A stretch of DNA of 64,000 nt from Aquimarina megaterium XH134 (GTDB taxonomy: Bacteria; Bacteroidota; Bacteroidia; Flavobacteriales; Flavobacteriaceae): positions 310,001-374,000 of the forward strand of contig NZ_JACB01000003.1 in assembly GCF_000520975.1 (NCBI RefSeq). Reading direction: 5' to 3'. This document shows, in pieces, positions 15,933 to 25,194 of this stretch. Each line of letters opens with the position of its first letter. The stretch's first letter is position 1. The translations under genes were made by a program, and so were the position numbers. The notes below the pieces were generated by a model that was not told the origin of the DNA, did not search any database, and saw only the letters and a program-made list of their open reading frames with translations.

Positions 15933-17486
15933 TTAGTTTTGTCCTCCTTTTCGGTTTGGGCTTCTTAATTCTGGCCAGGTGCGTTGTTTTTTTGTACGTT
16001 TATTTACGGGTAATACACTTTTTTCTCTCGAAGTTTTCTTTGGGTCTTCACTAGCTTTATATGCCAGAATCGCAGTTAAAATTACATTATTAAGTACATC
16101 ATCGAATATAATTTTATCATATGTATCACGATTTGTATGCCAAGTATAATTCCAGTACGACCAATTAAGTGAACTTAATGAAAACGCGGGAGCTCCGGCT
16201 GATACGAAAGAAGCGTAATCCGAACCGCCTCCGCCAGGAGTGCCTGGGAACGTAGTTTCTATATGCTTAGTGATGTTTTCGGGAACAGCTTCTAACCATC
16301 TTCCTACATAATCATAAGAATGTAGGAACCCTTGCCCAGATAGACGAACCACACGTCCTGTACCATTATCCTGATTAAATAAAGCTTGTACACCCGATAC
16401 AATTTTTGGATGATCTTCTACAAAAGCTCTGGATCCATTTAAACCTTGTTCTTCACTTCCCCAAAGTCCTATAAGTATAGTACGTTTTGGATTTGGATAT
16501 ATTTTTTTAAGGATACGTGCAGCTTCCATCATAGTTATGGTTCCGGTACCGTTATCTGTAGCTCCGGTACCGCCATCCCATGAATCAAAATGTGCAGAAA
16601 GAATAATATATTCATCAGGTTTTTCGGTTCCTTTTATTTCTGCAATTGTATTAAATGTAGGCATCATTCCTAATTCTTTAGATTCTGATACAATTTTTAT
16701 TTTTGGATTAGAACCATGTTTTACCAAACGATATAACATTCCGTAATCTTCTAATGATAGGTCTACTGTTGGTATTTTTTTTGTTCGTGCACTAAATATT
16801 TTGTTCACTCCAAACCCCTTAGACCAATTACTTTGTGCTATACCTACAGCACCGGCTTGTTCTAAAGCAGGAGCAAGAGTTCGACGATTATATCCAGTTT
16901 TTTTTATGTTTTCTCTCCATGCTTTTGTTTGCTTACTTCTTTGTTCTTTCATTTTTTTGAAAGATTCCTCTGTAGCGAATTCTTCCCAGTTATAATCAGG
17001 CCTTCCTGTAGGTTGATTCATAGATATCATTACAATTTTACCTTTTACATTTGGTAACCATTTTTGAAAAGCAATTGAATCTTTTACTTCTGGAATAACA
17101 ATTAACTCGGCTACAATACCGGTGCTACCAGTACCAGGACTCCACGCTAGTTGAGTCCCTTCAAGAGATTTTACCCAAGGGGATACCATATCAATGTGAG
17201 TAATTCCTCGTTCCCATCCTCGCCATTCTCCCCATTTTTCATTTCTGGCATCAATTCCCCAGGTTTTGTATTTGGCTACAGCCCAATCATGAGCTTGTTG
17301 CATTTGTGGAGTACCAACCAATCTAGGTCCAATACCATCCATAAGTTCATGTGCCAGTTCTTTTAATTTAGAATTTTCTGTGGCTTCTTTAATAATTTTT
17401 CCAATTAATGGATCTTTACCCTGCGCCGATGTGACAAAACAAGAAAGATACGTTACAATAGTGATAAGTGTGAGTATGCGTTTCAT
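15933..17486 (-). CDS. Secreted M28-family metallopeptidase
   Basis: This 517-residue exported aminopeptidase/carboxypeptidase-type enzyme has a signal peptide ending near TSAQ-G. A PA-like insert spans about 130-250. The zinc core includes ILSAHFDSWDGGTGATDNGTG (near 300), then GSEEQGLNGSRAF with the catalytic Glu (near 348) and TWHTNRDTYDKI for the last His (near 455). The family trims peptides outside the cytoplasm for nutrition or signalling. It is convergent with the small peptide gene and need not act on it. Confidence 0.94.
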   Translation of the reverse strand: MKRILTLITIVTYLSCFVTSAQGKDPLIGKIIKEATENSKLKELAHELMDGIGPRLVGTPQMQQAHDWAVAKYKTWGIDARNEKWGEWRGWERGITHIDMVSPWVKSLEGTQLAWSPGTGSTGIVAELIVIPEVKDSIAFQKWLPNVKGKIVMISMNQPTGRPDYNWEEFATEESFKKMKEQRSKQTKAWRENIKKTGYNRRTLAPALEQAGAVGIAQSNWSKGFGVNKIFSARTKKIPTVDLSLEDYGMLYRLVKHGSNPKIKIVSESKELGMMPTFNTIAEIKGTEKPDEYIILSAHFDSWDGGTGATDNGTGTITMMEAARILKKIYPNPKRTILIGLWGSEEQGLNGSRAFVEDHPKIVSGVQALFNQDNGTGRVVRLSGQGFLHSYDYVGRWLEAVPENITKHIETTFPGTPGGGGSDYASFVSAGAPAFSLSSLNWSYWNYTWHTNRDTYDKIIFDDVLNNVILTAILAYKASEDPKKTSREKSVLPVNKRTKKQRTWPELRSPNRKGGQN

Positions 17487-17611
17487 ATGGATTGATTTTT
17501 ATTTCTACAATTTAAACATATCAATATTTTCGTGGTTTTTATTTAACAAAATCTTAATTCATTTGACATAATTATTTTAGGAAAACAAAATAATCACTAT
17601 TCTTGCATACG

Positions 17612-18826
17612 ATGAATATTGTTCCTGAAATAACAACTAAAAGGCTTGCTGTTAAGGTAAGGCCTTCGGCCGAAAAGATAATAAAACAAAGACATCCTTG
17701 GGTTTTTGAAGATAGTATTATAAAGCAAAATGTAGAAGGAGAAGCAGGTGATTTGGTGATCGTTTATGATACCAAAAAGAATATTTTTTTGGCTTGTGGT
17801 TTATATGACCCATATTCTCCTATACGTATTAAATTAATTCAATTTAGGAAAACAGCACAGATTAATACAACATGGTTTGCTGAAAAAATTTCTGAGGCAT
17901 ACGAAAAAAGAATACCTTTATTAGAAACAGATACCAATAGTTACCGATTGTTATTTGGAGAGAATGACCATCTTCCCGGATGTATTGCAGATGTGTATGA
18001 CCAGGTTCTTGTAATTAAGCTATATTCACATATTTGGTTTCCTTATCTAAACTGGATCATAGAGCATCTAGTTGCTGTGTCGGGTTGTAAATGTGTTGTG
18101 CTTAGATTAAGTAGGTTGTTACAATCTAAAGGTGAAGTGTATGATCTAAAAGATGGTCAAGTAATTTATGGAACCCTGAAAAATGAGGTTGTGGTTTTTA
18201 GAGAACATGGAGTTTTATTTTCTGCAAATGTAATTAAAGGTCATAAAACAGGATATTTTCTTGATCATCGTCATAATAGAAAAAGAGTAGGGGAGCTTGC
18301 TTATGATAAAACTCTTTTGGATGTGTTTTCTTATGCTGGTGGGTTTTCGGTTCATGCTTTAAAAGGCGGCGCAAGGAAAGTTGTAAGTTTGGATATTAGT
18401 AAACAAGCTTTGGATATGGCTAAAGAGAATGTTGCTTTAAACGTACATAAAGGAAAACATGATGTTATTGTAGCCGATGCTTTTGATGGATTACAGAAAT
18501 TAATAGATCAAAAAATTGTATTTGACATTGTAGTTATAGATCCTCCTTCTTTTGCGAAAAGGGCAAGCGAAATTCATAAAGCTATGATTAGTTATGCTCG
18601 ATTAGCAGAACTGGGTTCATATCTGGTATCTCCTAACGGGATTTTGGTTTTGGCTTCTTGTTCTTCTAGGATTTTGGCCGAGGATTTTTTTAAAATTTCT
18701 GAGGAGAGTATTCTTAAATCTGGAAGAAAGTTTAATATATTAGAAAAAACCAATCATGATATTGATCATCCCATTTCCTTTCCTGAAGGAGCTTATCTTA
18801 AATGCGGATATTATAGACTTGATTAA
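17612..18826 (+). CDS. RlmI-like 23S rRNA (cytosine-5) methyltransferase
   Basis: This 404-residue class I SAM methyltransferase has an N-terminal PUA domain (about 5-90, with RHPWVFEDSI) and a Rossmann catalytic domain with LLDVFSYAGGFSVHAL (near 245) for SAM binding. The motif VIDPPSFAK (near 315) marks base methyltransferases of the RlmI/RlmK family; the catalytic Cys is in LASCSS (near 350). ATG at 17612 was taken over a TTG at 17603. RlmI is the closest match, but substrate specificity is inferred. Confidence 0.88.
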   Translation: MNIVPEITTKRLAVKVRPSAEKIIKQRHPWVFEDSIIKQNVEGEAGDLVIVYDTKKNIFLACGLYDPYSPIRIKLIQFRKTAQINTTWFAEKISEAYEKRIPLLETDTNSYRLLFGENDHLPGCIADVYDQVLVIKLYSHIWFPYLNWIIEHLVAVSGCKCVVLRLSRLLQSKGEVYDLKDGQVIYGTLKNEVVVFREHGVLFSANVIKGHKTGYFLDHRHNRKRVGELAYDKTLLDVFSYAGGFSVHALKGGARKVVSLDISKQALDMAKENVALNVHKGKHDVIVADAFDGLQKLIDQKIVFDIVVIDPPSFAKRASEIHKAMISYARLAELGSYLVSPNGILVLASCSSRILAEDFFKISEESILKSGRKFNILEKTNHDIDHPISFPEGAYLKCGYYRLD

Positions 18827-18828
18827 AT

Positions 18829-18862
18829 AATACCAGATTTATCTAAACAAACCTGGTATCAT
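18829..18862. terminator. Weak stem-loop between convergent genes
   Basis: ATACCAG / CTGGTAT arms with a 16-nt loop and AT-rich flanks, between the methyltransferase and the secreted protein gene. Confidence 0.4.
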
Positions 18863-18869
18863 ATTATTT

Positions 18870-19280
18870 TTAATGCTTTCCAAAGACATGAACCTTTGCC
18901 TTTTTTCTAGATAAATTTTTAGTATCATAAAAAAAGGTAATATCTCTAATTATGCGCTTTCCGCCTTTAAGGTCTATTATTCTTGTTTCGCTTTTACGAG
19001 AAAAATTGTGTTTTAATTGGATTACATCTTTTTTCCCGTTACCATATTGGATAACCATTTTGTGCATGTTTAAAGAGCCTCCTGTAACTTTAACTTTAAG
19101 TTTTTTGAACCCTCCTTTTCTTGCCGTTACCTTTATAACATCTTTATCTAATCTATAATTTACTGTTCTTGAGCCAAGGTGTTCCCAACTATTTATAGTA
19201 GAAGTAAAACTACTTGTTATTAGTAGCGTTATTAGTAAGAATAAAAAAGCAGGGATTTTTTGTAGTGTTATATTTTTCAT
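18870..19280 (-). CDS. Small exported protein, DUF2541-like
   Basis: This 136-residue protein has a signal peptide (about 1-30) and a beta-rich, Lys-rich domain with WEHLGSRTVNYRLDKDVIKV and IRDITFFYDTKN. The pattern recalls the DUF2541 family, whose function is not known. High Lys content suggests a basic periplasmic protein. It sits downstream of the OmpA lipoprotein gene on the same strand but is separated by a terminator. Confidence 0.75.
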   Translation of the reverse strand: MKNITLQKIPAFLFLLITLLITSSFTSTINSWEHLGSRTVNYRLDKDVIKVTARKGGFKKLKVKVTGGSLNMHKMVIQYGNGKKDVIQLKHNFSRKSETRIIDLKGGKRIIRDITFFYDTKNLSRKKAKVHVFGKH

Positions 19281-19361
19281 AGTTTTTAAATGTTTTGATT
19301 TATTACTAAGACACTCTAACCATAAAAAGGTTTAATCCGTATTCTTTATATGATAAAAATT

Positions 19362-19398
19362 AAAAACGAGATGAATATGATGATCCATCTCGTTTTTA
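19362..19398 (-). terminator. Terminator after the OmpA lipoprotein gene
   Basis: Stem AAAAACGAGATG / CATCTCGTTTTT, downstream of the gene ending at 19432. Confidence 0.85.
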
Positions 19399-19431
19399 AA
19401 AAATAACGTAGTTGTTATTTAAAAGGTATGA

Positions 19432-20265
19432 TTAGTTAGAAGACAGCATTGCAAAAAACTTATCCATATTTGGTAATAATACGATTCTTGTACGTCTGTT
19501 GATTGCCATATTTTCTTCACTATCATTCTCTACAAGAGGTTTATAACTACTTCTTCCAGAAGCGATTAATTTAGCAGGATCAACATTGTAATTAGATTGT
19601 AGTTTTCTAATAATAGATGTTGCTCTTTTTACACTTAAGTCCCAGTTATCTTGCACAACTGCATTACTAATGGTTCGTGGATCGGTATGACCTTCTATCA
19701 TTACTTCAATACTTGGCTCAGAATTAATTACATCTGCTAATTTTTTTAATACTTCATCAGCTTTATTACTTATTCTGTAACTACCGCTTTTGAATAACAT
19801 TTTATCAGAAATAGATATCATAACTACAGTATTATCAATATCTATAGAAATATCTTCATCTTGTTTTAGATCATCTGATAAAGAATTTTTTAAATTATGA
19901 GATACTGCTAAATTCATCGAATCTTTTAAGGATTTAGCTCCCTGAAGTTTTTGTTGATCAACCTTGGCTAAGGTTTCTTTCATTTTCTCTTTGGTTTTGT
20001 TAGATATTGCTGCAACATCTTCTACCATTACCATTTTTTCATCATTAGAGTCTTTTAAAGAACTGATCTTAGCATTATAATCAGCTACTCTAGCTTCAAT
20101 CTTAGCAAACTTGCCTTCCAATTCATCTTTTTCTACTGCAGTCTTTTGCAACGTACTACGAGTGTCTTGCAATTCTTGCTCTAATGCAACATACTTCTTC
20201 TTTGACACACACGATGTCATGATTAATGCCCCTGACAAAGCAATAAATGTGAATGATCTTTTCAT
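19432..20265 (-). CDS. OmpA-family lipoprotein with coiled coil
   Basis: This 277-residue protein has a lipobox MTSC (Cys19) followed by basic residues, not the acidic surface signal, so it should face the periplasm. Residues about 25-75 form a coiled coil. The C-terminal OmpA/MotB domain (about 150-270) has VMIEGHTDPRT and SVKRATSIIRKL, then INRRTRIVLLP, which bind peptidoglycan. It probably links the outer membrane to the wall. Confidence 0.92.
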   Translation of the reverse strand: MKRSFTFIALSGALIMTSCVSKKKYVALEQELQDTRSTLQKTAVEKDELEGKFAKIEARVADYNAKISSLKDSNDEKMVMVEDVAAISNKTKEKMKETLAKVDQQKLQGAKSLKDSMNLAVSHNLKNSLSDDLKQDEDISIDIDNTVVMISISDKMLFKSGSYRISNKADEVLKKLADVINSEPSIEVMIEGHTDPRTISNAVVQDNWDLSVKRATSIIRKLQSNYNVDPAKLIASGRSSYKPLVENDSEENMAINRRTRIVLLPNMDKFFAMLSSN

Positions 20266-20603
20266 GGTTATTTAATTAATAATTAGTGTTATTTTAAACT
20301 ACTACTAGGGCCATTTATTGTTGTACTAATTACTAATGTTTTCATATCAATTTCTTAAAAAGTGTTAATAGTTTTTTAAATACATATTATCCCGTAAAAT
20401 ACCTACGGAAAGCCTGTATAGCTTATGTTTTGTAACGTGTTGATTATCAAAATTCTAAAGGGATTGTCGAAAAAAACATGGCAGATGTTAAAAAATAAAT
20501 TATTAACTTATTGTAATAACGTATTATTTTTACAGTTATATTGTAGAAAATAAACCCACTACCCAGGTCTACTTTAATTACTAAAAAAGTATAACAATAA
20601 TTG
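20266..20603. other. Divergent intergenic region
   Basis: About 340 bp between ompA-like and M23 genes. I see no gene, clear promoter or dyad beyond ordinary AT-rich spacer. Confidence 0.5.
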
Positions 20604-21560
20604 ATGTTTTTAATTAAAAAAAGACTTGTATTTTGCTTCCTGATATTTTCACCATTCCTGATGATAGTCGCACAGGAAACTTTGGAGCAAACAGAAAATA
20701 TTCCAGTTGATCATAAAAAATTAGTCGTACAAGGTGAGATTATCTGCCTACCCATTTATCCTAAAAAGAATAATAATTATTTTCCTGATGAAAATGATGT
20801 ATCAGAAAATTTAGAGGCCTATAATACAAAATGGGATAACCAACAATTTAACCCATATTGGAATGAGAACCTTACATTTCCCTTTCAATTAGCATTTCAG
20901 GATGAAGATTTTTCACCACCGGTTGATCGTAAAATGGTAATTACATCTCGTTATGGTTGGAGAAGAGGACGGCCACATCAAGGTATAGATATTGATCTTC
21001 AGGTCGGAGATAGTGTAAAATCAATATTAGAAGGTAAAATTCGATATGTTGGATATCATGGTGGACATGGAAATACAGTAGTGGTAAGGCATTATAATGG
21101 ATTAGAGACTGTATATGCTCATCTTTCTAAGTCGTTAGTAAAAGAGAACGACGAGGTAAAAAAAGGACAAACTATTGGCACAGGAGGGGTAACAGGAAAT
21201 GCAAGAGGAAGCCATTTACATTTAGAAGTACGATATCATGGTAAAAGTATTAATCCAGAGTATTTGTTTGAGTTTGCCAGTGATACAAAAATTAGATCAG
21301 ATACTCTTTTTGTAACAAAGAAATGGATGACGCCCAGATATCATAGATCGACTCGTATGAGCAAAATAGTTATTCATAAAACTATGGAGGATATCGCCAG
21401 GATTAAAGAAGAACAAAAAAAGATTTATACGGTGCGTAAAGGAGATACTCTTCATCGAATAGCCAATAAGTACGGATTGGCAGTTTCTGAAATATGTAAA
21501 ACCAATTCGCTAAAATATAATTCGGTGCTAAAAATTGGGCAACAAATAATTATAAACTAA
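20604..21560 (+). CDS. Secreted M23 peptidase with LysM
   Basis: This 318-residue cell-wall hydrolase starts with a signal peptide (to about residue 22, MIVAQ-E). The M23 LytM domain has SRYGWRRGRPHQGIDIDL (near 115) and GSHLHLEVRYHGKSINP (near 210), with the Zn-binding H-D and HxH residues, so it should be active. A C-terminal LysM (RKGDTLHRIANKYGL, near 275) binds peptidoglycan. A TTG at 20601 was rejected for the ATG at 20604. Confidence 0.95.
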   Translation: MFLIKKRLVFCFLIFSPFLMIVAQETLEQTENIPVDHKKLVVQGEIICLPIYPKKNNNYFPDENDVSENLEAYNTKWDNQQFNPYWNENLTFPFQLAFQDEDFSPPVDRKMVITSRYGWRRGRPHQGIDIDLQVGDSVKSILEGKIRYVGYHGGHGNTVVVRHYNGLETVYAHLSKSLVKENDEVKKGQTIGTGGVTGNARGSHLHLEVRYHGKSINPEYLFEFASDTKIRSDTLFVTKKWMTPRYHRSTRMSKIVIHKTMEDIARIKEEQKKIYTVRKGDTLHRIANKYGLAVSEICKTNSLKYNSVLKIGQQIIIN

Positions 21561-21565
21561 TTAGT

Positions 21566-22840
21566 TCAGTGGGTATGTATTGGATTATCTACATGTCTGT
21601 GGATCATTTCTAATAAATGATTTTTGTTATAAGGTTTTAATATGTAATCGTTTAGCCCTGCTTGTACAATCTGCCTGTTTAATTGGGTAACATCTACTGC
21701 GGTTAAAGCAATAATTGGTGTTTTTGTATCAAACTCACGTATCCTCTTTGTAGTACCAATTCCATTTAGTTTTGGCATATTAATATCCATAAGTATTACA
21801 TTATACTCATTTTCTCTAACTAATTCTATGGCATCAAAACCATTATCAATAGTCGTACAGTCAAAGTTTTCTTTAGATAGTATTTTGTCTGCAACCAGGA
21901 GGTTTAATTTATTGTCATCTACAATTAATACTTTAAGCTTTGAAGTATTAGAATTGTTAAACGAAGTGTTGTGGTTTATACCTTCTTTATTAACTTGTGA
22001 CTTAAAATCAATAACCAATGCGTACTCAGACCCTACATGAGAATTATTTTGGATAATAATTTCGCCATCTAGAGCCGAAGCAAGTCTATTTATTATTTTT
22101 GAATTAATTCCTGTACCCAGGTATGTTTTTTTGGCATTTCCAACGTTAATAAACTCTTGGTAGATAGATTTTTTGTCTTCTTTTGAAAGCTCATCTCCAT
22201 CGTGATTAATTTTAAAAGAAATAGTAGATATATTTTCTTTTTTCTTAATTAAAATTACTGAGAAATATACATTTCCATTTTTGGTAAAACGTAAGGCATT
22301 ACTTATTAAATTCATCAGTATTTGAGAAAGAATACCAGGATCTCCATAAATCATTTGATCAATTTCTGGATCAAACTCAAAATGCAATATGTTGTCACTA
22401 TTCTCTGTAGCATAACTAAAAGAATGTGTAAGGTTTTGAGTAACCTCTTTTATATCAAATAATACATTTTGTACAGTAATTTCTTCAGAATCTAAAAAAT
22501 TAACATGTAAAACATTATTGATAAGTGTAAAAAGATAATCCCCAGAAAATTTTAATGATTTCAGGTTTTTATCATTTTTAAGATCAGGATATTCTTCTTC
22601 TAGAAGATTAGTAAGCCCCATTATTCCATACAAAGGTGTTCTCAACTCTTGACTAAGAATAGAAATAAGGTTTTGTTGCAATTGAAACTGTTTCTCCGTT
22701 TCCTTGCTTAAAGATTTTAATTCTATATTCTTTTTTTTAAGTTTTTTGGTAACTTTTTTGTACTGTATATACAGAAAAAGGAGCATAACCAGAAGTACTC
22801 CCCCGATAGCATAATAGATCATACCTATTTTTAATAACAA
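21566..22840 (-). CDS. Hybrid histidine-kinase-like protein lacking the H-box histidine
   Basis: This 424-residue protein has one N-terminal membrane helix (8-25), a coiled coil, a HisKA-like region, an HATPase domain (about 150-275) and a receiver domain (about 300-415). At the H-box it reads ILSQELRTPLYG: the phospho-acceptor His is Gln64 (codon CAA). The N-box Asn is kept, but the G1 box is eroded (NHDGDELS). The receiver domain has a normal DD pair, LMDINMP Asp and a Lys near 395. It may dock other kinases and relay through the receiver, or act as a phosphatase. It ends 5 bp from the M23 gene on the other strand. Confidence 0.88.
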   Translation of the reverse strand: MLLKIGMIYYAIGGVLLVMLLFLYIQYKKVTKKLKKKNIELKSLSKETEKQFQLQQNLISILSQELRTPLYGIMGLTNLLEEEYPDLKNDKNLKSLKFSGDYLFTLINNVLHVNFLDSEEITVQNVLFDIKEVTQNLTHSFSYATENSDNILHFEFDPEIDQMIYGDPGILSQILMNLISNALRFTKNGNVYFSVILIKKKENISTISFKINHDGDELSKEDKKSIYQEFINVGNAKKTYLGTGINSKIINRLASALDGEIIIQNNSHVGSEYALVIDFKSQVNKEGINHNTSFNNSNTSKLKVLIVDDNKLNLLVADKILSKENFDCTTIDNGFDAIELVRENEYNVILMDINMPKLNGIGTTKRIREFDTKTPIIALTAVDVTQLNRQIVQAGLNDYILKPYNKNHLLEMIHRHVDNPIHTH

Positions 22841-23202
22841 AATAATAAATATAAGGTTTATCTTACAAGTTTGTAGGTGTATTTTTTTACATATTTCTAA
22901 TAATTTATGGTTTACCGTAAAATTATTGGAGTAATAAGAACAAATTTAGTTATTTAGACATCAAAACACATGGTATTTTATAGGGGGTATTCTCCAAAAT
23001 CAACATAAAAAGATTTTCAAATATGATCAATTAGTTATTGATAGGCATAACTAATACTGTTGGAAATTGTAATTATTACAGATTTATAACGTCTTTATTA
23101 GTATAAATGATGGACAGGAAATAAGATTTTATAGTGAATTAACAGTCATAAAAGACCTATAATATTTATCTTTACTTAAAATTAATAGGAGGCATAAAAG
23201 AG
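22841..23202. other. Intergenic region with a dyad
   Basis: About 360 bp. It holds an imperfect palindrome (AATAATTT and AAATTATT arms, 22899-22927), 59 bp before the hybrid kinase, and an AGGAGG tract (23187-23192). No gene was seen. Confidence 0.5.
23187..23192 (+). promoter_or_regulatory. Strong Shine-Dalgarno-like AGGAGG
   Basis: AGGAGG lies 10 bases before the ATG at 23203. Such a consensus is unusual in this window, where most starts lack one. Confidence 0.5.
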
Positions 23203-23847
23203 ATGAAAGCTAATTTTTGTATAGTTTTTTTGTTATGTATGGGAATGGTAATGCATGCTCAAATAGAAAATTCTACTTCTTTGCGAATTGATGCCAAAAG
23301 TGATCTTAATACAAATAAGTATAGTCTGTCTAAAGGTTTAAACCCAAATTTTAATAGCGATTCGTCTTTATATAAAACTCCAGAAGCATTATCTGAGTAT
23401 GCTCGTAGTAAGCCAACTTTTGATATGACAGGTAATGATGGTTTTTTTAAACCCAAAGCAGATGCTGTTCCAAAATGGTTCAAAAAAGATAATGAAATCA
23501 AAGACGAGTATAGAAGTGATCAATATCTTGGCGATTTTAAAAGTAATGGAGAATTTGTAAGATTGATGTATAGAGATCATCAGTTTGTAGATGGTGATGT
23601 GGTTAGAATTTATCTTAATGATGCTGTTATTGTTTCAAAAATATTTCTTACCGGAGATTTTAAAGGTATCTCGGTTGATCTTGCTAAAGGATTTAATAAA
23701 ATAGACATACAGGCATTAAATCAAGGAGAATCAGGGCCTAATACTGCAGAATTTCATCTTTATGATGACAAAGGCAACATGCTTACAAGTAGCGAATGGA
23801 ATCTTACCACTGGTGTTAAAGCTACATTGATTGTGGTAAAAGATTAA
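23203..23847 (+). CDS. Exported protein of unknown function
   Basis: This 214-residue protein has a signal peptide cut near MHAQ-I. Residues 20-100 are polar and probably flexible; 100-214 form a beta domain with YLGDFKSNGEFVRLMYRDHQFVDGD and VKATLIVVKD. I have the impression of a protein common in Flavobacteriaceae but know no function. It precedes an ECF sigma factor by 150 bp on the same strand. Confidence 0.7.
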   Translation: MKANFCIVFLLCMGMVMHAQIENSTSLRIDAKSDLNTNKYSLSKGLNPNFNSDSSLYKTPEALSEYARSKPTFDMTGNDGFFKPKADAVPKWFKKDNEIKDEYRSDQYLGDFKSNGEFVRLMYRDHQFVDGDVVRIYLNDAVIVSKIFLTGDFKGISVDLAKGFNKIDIQALNQGESGPNTAEFHLYDDKGNMLTSSEWNLTTGVKATLIVVKD

Positions 23848-23999
23848 AAGACTTACCTTTTTAGAGCTACTCATTATTATCTATGATAGCTTATTTTTAG
23901 TAAATTTTAAGAGTATAATTAAGAGCTCATATAATATGTATAAAATATTCTGTGATTTTTTTGATATGTCTCATACTAATAAGGAAAAAGTAGGCCTAT

Positions 24000-24488
24000 A
24001 TGAGTAAAGAATACGAGTTTACTCGAATTATTAAAGAAAATGAAGGAGTTATTTTTAAGATAACTACCATTTATACCAATAATTACGAGGATCAAAAAGA
24101 TCTCTACCAGGAAATTGTTTACCAATTATGGAAATCATATGATAGTTTTAAAGGAGATTCTAAAATTAGTACCTGGATGTATCGCGTAGGTCTTAATACT
24201 GCTATTACAAGATTAAAAAAAGAAAAACGAAGGGGAAATCAAATAGAAATATATGATGTGATCATGCGGCAAACCGAACAATATGACACAGGATTTGAAG
24301 AACGATTGAAAAAATTATATGCCCATATACATAACCTCAATGAGCTAGATAAAGGGTTGATTTTACTGCTTTTAGAAGGTAAGAAGTATGAAGAAATAGC
24401 AGCGATAACGGGTTTATCTCCAACAAATGTTGGAACTAAAATTTCTAGGATTAAGCAAAAATTGAAAACGCAAATTGTAAAAAAATAA
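24000..24488 (+). CDS. ECF RNA polymerase sigma factor
   Basis: This 162-residue protein has a region 2 with DQKDLYQEIVYQLWKSYDSF (near 35) and a region 4 helix-turn-helix with EGKKYEEIAAITGLSPTNVGTKISRIKQKL (near 125-155). Its size is normal for an ECF sigma. The next gene begins 5 bp after it and encodes a membrane protein that may hold the sigma inactive. Confidence 0.94.
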   Translation: MSKEYEFTRIIKENEGVIFKITTIYTNNYEDQKDLYQEIVYQLWKSYDSFKGDSKISTWMYRVGLNTAITRLKKEKRRGNQIEIYDVIMRQTEQYDTGFEERLKKLYAHIHNLNELDKGLILLLLEGKKYEEIAAITGLSPTNVGTKISRIKQKLKTQIVKK

Positions 24489-24493
24489 GAGAG

Positions 24494-25111
24494 ATGGAAT
24501 TGGAAGAAATGCAAACAGTTTGGTCTCAGATGAGTGACCAGATAGAAAAACAAAAAAAGTTAACCGATAAAATGATCATTATGATGACACAAGAACAATA
24601 CAGGCAAAAATTAAATAAAATAGCATATCCAGAGATGATAGGAGCTATTATATGTTATGGTACGGCAATATTGATATTAATTAATGTTAACAAGTTAGAT
24701 AACTGGTACACTTTGTTATCAGGCATAGTATCTACAGTTATTCTATTAGTTTTACCAGTGTTATCGTTAAGATCAATTTATCAAATGAAAAAAGTAAATA
24801 TTGCTGTAAATAATTATAAGGAAACATTACTGGAGTATAGTAAAGGTAAAAAACGATTTCAAACAGTTACCAAAATAGGGCTCTATCTAGGTTTCTTTTT
24901 AATGTTTGCTATCCTGCCAGTAGCTACAAAGATTCTTAATAATAAAGATTTGTTTTCTGGTACCAAATCTATTTGGCCATTTGTAATATCTATACCGATC
25001 GCCATTATAGTCTTTATTACCTTTTCAAAATGGGTGGCCAAGTGTTATAATAACAATATGAATTCTGCAGAGGCATTATTTAAGGAACTTAAGGATGTTG
25101 ATATATCATAA
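24494..25111 (+). CDS. Membrane protein, putative sigma-factor partner
   Basis: This 205-residue protein has a short cytoplasmic N-terminus with a coiled-coil-like EEMQTVWSQMSDQIEKQKK, then four likely membrane helices (about 50-70, 75-95, 130-150, 165-185). It is translated just after the ECF sigma and may be its anti-sigma partner, though it lacks a recognised ZAS motif. The role is inferred from position. Confidence 0.75.
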   Translation: MELEEMQTVWSQMSDQIEKQKKLTDKMIIMMTQEQYRQKLNKIAYPEMIGAIICYGTAILILINVNKLDNWYTLLSGIVSTVILLVLPVLSLRSIYQMKKVNIAVNNYKETLLEYSKGKKRFQTVTKIGLYLGFFLMFAILPVATKILNNKDLFSGTKSIWPFVISIPIAIIVFITFSKWVAKCYNNNMNSAEALFKELKDVDIS

Positions 25112-25140
25112 AGACAATACTTCAAACGTACTATAATATA

Positions 25141-25170
25141 AAAAAGGCTGTCATTAGACAGCCTTTTTTC
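25141..25170. terminator. Bidirectional terminator
   Basis: The stem AAAAAGGCTGTC / GACAGCCTTTTTT lies between the convergent sigma operon and the astacin-like gene. Confidence 0.9.
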
Positions 25171-25194
25171 TTTTAATTTAAGGCAAAAAAATGT

